52,531 bases of DNA from Rothia santali. Lineage in GTDB: Bacteria; Actinomycetota; Actinomycetes; Actinomycetales; Micrococcaceae. Where the stretch lies: positions 1 through 52,531 of the forward strand of contig NZ_JANAFB010000022.1 of NCBI RefSeq assembly GCF_024199905.1, given 5' to 3'. Under the pieces are notes generated by a model. The model saw only the letters and a list, made by a program, of their open reading frames with translations, was not told the origin of the DNA and did not search any database. The translations under genes and the position numbers were made by a program. How positions within the stretch are numbered: the stretch's first letter is position 1; every line of letters begins with the position of its first letter. Below, in pieces: positions 49,388 to 52,531 of this stretch.

Positions 49388-49393
49388 TACGAT
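49388..49393 (+). promoter_or_regulatory. -10 element of rlmC
   Basis: TACGAT ends 9 nt before the ATG, leaving room for a leader of at most a few bases. Confidence 0.4.
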
Positions 49394-49402
49394 GGGACCG
49401 AG

Positions 49403-50686
49403 ATGCGATGCGAATACTTTGACGCCGGCCTGTGCCGCTCCTGCGCCCGCATGGGAGTGCCGTACCAGCGGCAGCTGCGCGAGAAGGCCGCGCGGGCCCG
49501 GGAGCTCCTCGGCGGGCACCCCGGGATCCGCTGGCTCGAGCCGGCCGCGAGCCCCGAGGAGGGGTTCCGGAACAAGGCCAAGATGGTCGTCTCCGGCACG
49601 GCCTCGGACCCGGTGCTCGGGATCCTCGACCGCTCGGGCCGCGGCATCGACCTGAGCTCCTGCGGGCTGTACCCCGAGCCCATCCTGGGGGCCCTGCCGG
49701 TCCTCCGGGAGTTCATCGTCGAGCGCCGCCTCACCCCCTACGACGTCCCCGCCCGCCGCGGCGAGCTCAAGCACCTCCTCGTGACCGTCTCGCCCGGCGG
49801 CGAGCTCATGGTCAGGTTCGTGCTGCGCTCCAAGAAGCTGCTGGTCTCGATCCGGGACGGCCTGCCCGGGCTGCGGCGCGCGCTGCCGGGCCTCCGGGTG
49901 GCCAGCGTCAACATCCTGCGCGAGCACGCGGCCCTGATCGAGGGCGACGAGGAGATCGTGCTCACCGAGGCGCGGAGCCTGCCCATGCGCCTCAACGGCC
50001 TGGAGCTGAGCCTGCGCCCGGGGGGCTTCTTCCAGACCAACACGGAGATCGCGGCCCGGATGTACCGCCAGGGGGCGGAGTGGATCCGCGCCGAGGCGCC
50101 GGCGGAGCTGTGGGACCTGTACTGCGGCGTCGGCGGCTTCGCGCTGCACGCGGCCCGCGAGCTGGGGGCCGACGCCGGGGCCGCATCCGGCCCCCTGGGG
50201 CCCGACGCCGGGTCCGCCGCCCGCGAGCTGGGGTCCGGCGCCGGGGCCGCTGCCCCCGTACCGGGGCGCGACGCCGGGGCCGCGCCTCGCGTCCTGGGGA
50301 TCGAGGTCAGCCCCGAGGCCGTGGCCTCCGCCGCCCAGACCGCCGAGCGGGCGGGGATGGACGGCGTCGAGTTCCGGGTCGGCGACGCGCGCGTGCTCGC
50401 TCCCGAAGCCGGCGCCGGTCCGGAGGCCCTGGTGGTCAACCCGCCCCGCCGCGGCATCGGCCCGGAGCTGGCCCGGTGGATCGAGGCGTCCGGGGCCCGC
50501 ACGCTGGTCTACTCGAGCTGCAACGCCCGCAGCCTCGCGGAGGACCTGCGGCACCTGCCCTCCTTCGCCGCGCGGGAGGGCCTCGTGCTGGACATGTTCC
50601 CGCAGACGGACCACTTCGAGACCATGCTGCTGCTGCGCCGCGAGGCCCGCTCCGCGGGTCCGGCCGCGGTGGGGGACGCCGCATGA
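49403..50686 (+). CDS. rlmC: 23S rRNA (uracil-C5)-methyltransferase RlmC with internal repeat insertion
   Basis: A 427-residue RumA/RumB-type enzyme. Cys3, Cys11 and Cys14 (MRCEYFDAGLCRSC), plus the Cys in LSSCGLYPE, are the iron-sulfur ligands; GFRNKAKMVVSG, PGGFFQTN, LYCGVGGFALHAA (SAM motif I), VLGIEVSPEA (motif II), VNPPRRGIG and the catalytic Cys in YSSCNARSLAEDL follow. The order matches E. coli RlmC, which methylates U747. Between motifs I and II, residues about 256-296 are an extra low-complexity repeat absent from E. coli. The stop overlaps the next start (ATGA). Confidence 0.92.
   Translation: MRCEYFDAGLCRSCARMGVPYQRQLREKAARARELLGGHPGIRWLEPAASPEEGFRNKAKMVVSGTASDPVLGILDRSGRGIDLSSCGLYPEPILGALPVLREFIVERRLTPYDVPARRGELKHLLVTVSPGGELMVRFVLRSKKLLVSIRDGLPGLRRALPGLRVASVNILREHAALIEGDEEIVLTEARSLPMRLNGLELSLRPGGFFQTNTEIAARMYRQGAEWIRAEAPAELWDLYCGVGGFALHAARELGADAGAASGPLGPDAGSAARELGSGAGAAAPVPGRDAGAAPRVLGIEVSPEAVASAAQTAERAGMDGVEFRVGDARVLAPEAGAGPEALVVNPPRRGIGPELARWIEASGARTLVYSSCNARSLAEDLRHLPSFAAREGLVLDMFPQTDHFETMLLLRREARSAGPAAVGDAA
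50159..50290 (+). repeat. Degenerate repeat inside rlmC
   Basis: Four imperfect copies of a 10-13-residue unit (consensus ELGxDAGAA) lie in tandem and in frame, in the middle of the SAM-binding Rossmann fold. The DNA is built from GGCGCCGGGGCC-like units. Confidence 0.7.
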
Positions 50687-51831
50687 GCGCGGTGTCCCAG
50701 GCCCGCCCCGGGAGCGGCGCGCCGGCGGACGAGGGGCTGCCCGAGTTCTCCCTGAGCTCGCCCCGGGGCTCCGTCGCGACCCGGGGGCGGGTCACCCCCG
50801 TCGCGGAGGACGCCTGGCTGGGGCTCGCGCGCGAGCGGGGCACCGGCGTCGTCGGCATGATCCCCTTCGACCCGGCGGAGCCCGCCCGCCTCGGCGTCCC
50901 GCACGCCTGGACGCGCACGGGCGGGCCGGCGTCGGCCCTGCCGAGCCCGCTCCGGGCGATCCCGCGCCCGTGGTCGATCCGCGGCGCCGACAGCCCCGCC
51001 TACCGCGAGGCCGTCAGCCGGGCGGTGGCCGCCGTGCACGCGGGGACGCTGGAGAAGATCGTGCTGTCCCGGCTCCTGGAGCTCGAGTACGACGCCGACT
51101 CCCCGCTCAGTGCCGAGGCGGTGCACCGGAACCTGCTCTCGCAGCACGCCGCGGCGCACGTCTTCAGCGTGCGCGGGGACGGGGACGAGCACCACATGGG
51201 CGCGAGCCCCGAGCTGGTGGTCGGCGTCCGCGACGGCGTGCTCTGGACCCACCCGCTCGCGGGATCGGCGCCGCGGCCGCCCGGCGCGGACGCCACCGAG
51301 GACACCCAGGCCGGGGAGCGGCTCATGCGCTCGGCCAAGGACCGCTCGGAGCACGCCGCGGTGGTCACCGACATCGCCGCGCGGCTCGAGCCGCTCTGCG
51401 AGGAGCTCACGGTCCCCGCGGTGCCCACCCTGCTGGCGACCCCGCAGCTGTGGCACCTGGGCACGCCGATGACCGGCCGGGTCAGGCCCGGGGTCACCGC
51501 GCTCGACGCCGCGCGGGCCATCCACCCGACCCCCGCCATCTGCGGCGTCCCGCGCGGGGAGGCCCTGCGCTCCATCGCGGAGCTCGAGGGCGCGCCGCGC
51601 GGCTTCTTCGGCGGCCTCGTCGGCTGGACGGACCCGCGGGGCGACGGCGACTGGGTGCTGAACCTGCGCAGCGCGCGGGTGGGGCCGCGGGCTGCCACGC
51701 TGTTCGCCGGGGCGGGCGTCGTCGCCGGCTCCACCGCCCGGGGCGAGCATCGGGAGACGGGCGTCAAGCTCTCGACCTTCCTCGCCGTCCTCGGCCTCGC
51801 GCCCGTGGACCTCCCCGGGTTGATCGACTGA
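50683..51831 (+). CDS. Isochorismate synthase
   Basis: A 382-residue chorismate-utilising enzyme. The general base is Lys125 in EKIVLSR, Mg ligands lie in the MGASPELVV and GFFGGLVGW regions, and HPTPAICGVP at 281-290 with LWHLGTPMTGR mark the isochorismate synthase type rather than anthranilate or aminodeoxychorismate synthase. It could serve menaquinone (MenF) or a catecholate siderophore (EntC/DhbC); no men or siderophore genes are here, so I give no symbol. It overlaps rlmC by 4 nt and is probably co-transcribed, an unusual functional pairing. Confidence 0.9.
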   Translation: MSAVSQARPGSGAPADEGLPEFSLSSPRGSVATRGRVTPVAEDAWLGLARERGTGVVGMIPFDPAEPARLGVPHAWTRTGGPASALPSPLRAIPRPWSIRGADSPAYREAVSRAVAAVHAGTLEKIVLSRLLELEYDADSPLSAEAVHRNLLSQHAAAHVFSVRGDGDEHHMGASPELVVGVRDGVLWTHPLAGSAPRPPGADATEDTQAGERLMRSAKDRSEHAAVVTDIAARLEPLCEELTVPAVPTLLATPQLWHLGTPMTGRVRPGVTALDAARAIHPTPAICGVPRGEALRSIAELEGAPRGFFGGLVGWTDPRGDGDWVLNLRSARVGPRAATLFAGAGVVAGSTARGEHRETGVKLSTFLAVLGLAPVDLPGLID

Positions 51832-51922
51832 GGGCGATCCGGCCGGACCCGCCGAGGACGGGCCCGCCGGGCACGACGCCGCCCGCACGGCGGCCCAGCA
51901 ACGACCGATGAGAGAGAAGGAC

Positions 51923-52456
51923 ATGGCAGCACGAGAGCGCAGCACGGAACCGATCACGGCCGCAGCGGACGGGTCGGCACTGGGCAACCCGGGCCCCGCC
52001 GGCTGGGCCTGGTACGTCGACGAGACGACCTGGCACGCCGGGGGCTGGCCGCACGGCACCAACAACATGGGGGAGCTGCAGGCGGTGCTGGACCTGCTGC
52101 GCGCCACGGCCGGGGAGCCCGAACGCGAGCTGCACATCCTCTGCGACAGCCAGTACGTGATCAACTGCATCACCCGCTGGATGCCCGGTTGGAAGAAGAA
52201 GGGCTGGAAGAAGAAGGACGGGAAGCCGGTGCTGAACCGGGACATCCTGGAGCAGCTCGACGCCGCGCTCGCGGGCCGGAGGTACGACTTCGAGTGGGTC
52301 AAGGGCCACGCCGGGCACCCGTTGAACGAGGCGGCGGACGAGCGCGCCCGGGCCGCGGCGACCCCCCCCCCCCCCGGAACGATCCCGGGATTATCCATCA
52401 TGAGGGGCCCGCCATATGGCGGGCCCTTCATGATGAACCGGATACTCCGCGGTTAG
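51923..52456 (+). CDS. rnhA: Ribonuclease HI; 3' end altered by a C14 tract
   Basis: Cleaves the RNA strand of RNA-DNA hybrids. The catalytic set Asp16, Glu51, Asp75 and Asp139 and the flexible-loop His129 are all visible (AADGSALGNPGPAGWAW, NNMGEL, LCDSQYV, KGHAGHPLNEAADERA). The basic WKKKGWKKK handle is present. ATG 51923 follows GAGAAGGA; ATG 51908 is also in frame. The fold ends at about residue 145; a run of 14 C then gives Pro residues and a tail that reads through the terminator hairpin and overlaps the lsr2 stop. With 13 C the protein would stop at 52403. Confidence 0.88.
   Translation: MAARERSTEPITAAADGSALGNPGPAGWAWYVDETTWHAGGWPHGTNNMGELQAVLDLLRATAGEPERELHILCDSQYVINCITRWMPGWKKKGWKKKDGKPVLNRDILEQLDAALAGRRYDFEWVKGHAGHPLNEAADERARAAATPPPPGTIPGLSIMRGPPYGGPFMMNRILRG
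52362..52375. repeat. Poly-C tract (14 C) in the 3' end of rnhA
   Basis: Fourteen consecutive C, by far the longest homopolymer I noticed in the window. It sets which of three frames ends the protein. Confidence 0.95.
52397..52434. terminator. Bidirectional terminator between rnhA and lsr2
   Basis: ATCATGAGGGGCCCGCC pairs over 17 bp (one G-T) with GGCGGGCCCTTCATGAT around an ATAT loop, between convergent genes. Confidence 0.8.
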
Positions 52457-52531
52457 GAGTTCTTCTGCGCCGCGTAGTACGCGTCCTGAACATCCTGGTG
52501 GATCCGGCCCCGAGCCGAGACGTTGTACCCG
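52453..52531 (-). CDS. lsr2: Lsr2 family nucleoid-associated protein, C-terminal fragment
   Basis: The last 25 codons of a minus-strand gene cut by the window edge. The reading GYNVSARGRIHQDVQDAYYA matches the Lsr2 C-terminal DNA-binding domain, with the Arg-Gly-Arg clamp that inserts into the minor groove of AT-rich DNA. Lsr2 silences AT-rich and acquired genes in actinobacteria. The TAA stop (52455-52453) lies beside the bidirectional hairpin shared with rnhA. Confidence 0.8.
   Translation of the reverse strand, partial: GYNVSARGRIHQDVQDAYYAAQKNS

Overview
This is high-GC DNA from an actinobacterium, and the 16S rRNA gene at 24157-25690 reads as Micrococcales, close to Micrococcaceae in character (recognised by eye, genus not assigned). 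Other actinobacterial marks are CarD, SenX3/RegX3, DUF2516, DUF3263, an Lsr2 C-terminus, a solitary GroEL under CIRCE control, GTP-type PEP carboxykinase and short -10-like hexamers placed 6-9 nt before start codons. Most of the window is ordinary chromosomal core.

Layout. 1-2600: a lipoprotein gene broken by what looks like an inverted junction, a 2Fe-2S ferredoxin, a frame-disrupted small gene overlapping an NgoMIV-like restriction endonuclease, and tRNA-Arg(ACG). 2800-10850: pckG, manB and manA (fructose-6-P to mannose-1-P), an AI-2E family membrane protein, and the ACT/DUF711 pair. 10880-15300: holB-tmk, a trans-sulfuration PLP enzyme, DUF2516, gpmA. 15450-18400: phoU divergent from senX3-regX3, with a candidate 11-bp-phased PHO box between them. 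18490-23500: lipoprotein, then carD-ispD-ispF-cysS-rlmB; ispD carries an apparent 1-nt deletion. 23560-29580: a heptamer repeat, terminator, two rrn promoters and a 16S-23S-5S operon without spacer tRNAs. 29890-34410: trehalose-6-phosphate synthase/phosphatase fusion, membrane-anchored DsbA-like protein, tRNA-Thr(TGT), histidine phosphatase. 34470-40820: a complete fructose PTS locus, fruR-fruK-fruA-ptsI-ptsH, behind a near-consensus promoter. 40937-45900: FemAB-like ligase, ThrE exporter with a frame-disrupted N-terminus, uracil-DNA glycosylase, DUF3263, LytR_C protein. 45920-52531: two tandem CIRCE operators and groEL, an MFS transporter, RlmC with a repeat insertion in its SAM fold, isochorismate synthase, RNase H with a C14 tract, and the 3' end of lsr2.

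The genes combine into central carbon metabolism (fructose uptake and phosphorylation, glycolysis via gpmA, gluconeogenesis via pckG, mannose and trehalose branches), phosphate regulation, isoprenoid precursors, tRNA charging and rRNA modification. I do not see a clear new multi-gene system. The most notable items are the restriction enzyme without a visible methyltransferase, tandem CIRCE sites, the phased PHO-box repeats, the RlmC repeat insertion, the inverted junction at the left edge, and a set of single-base frame breaks that coincide with short GC-rich repeats or homopolymers. Those breaks may be sequencing errors, so the affected genes should be treated as provisional.
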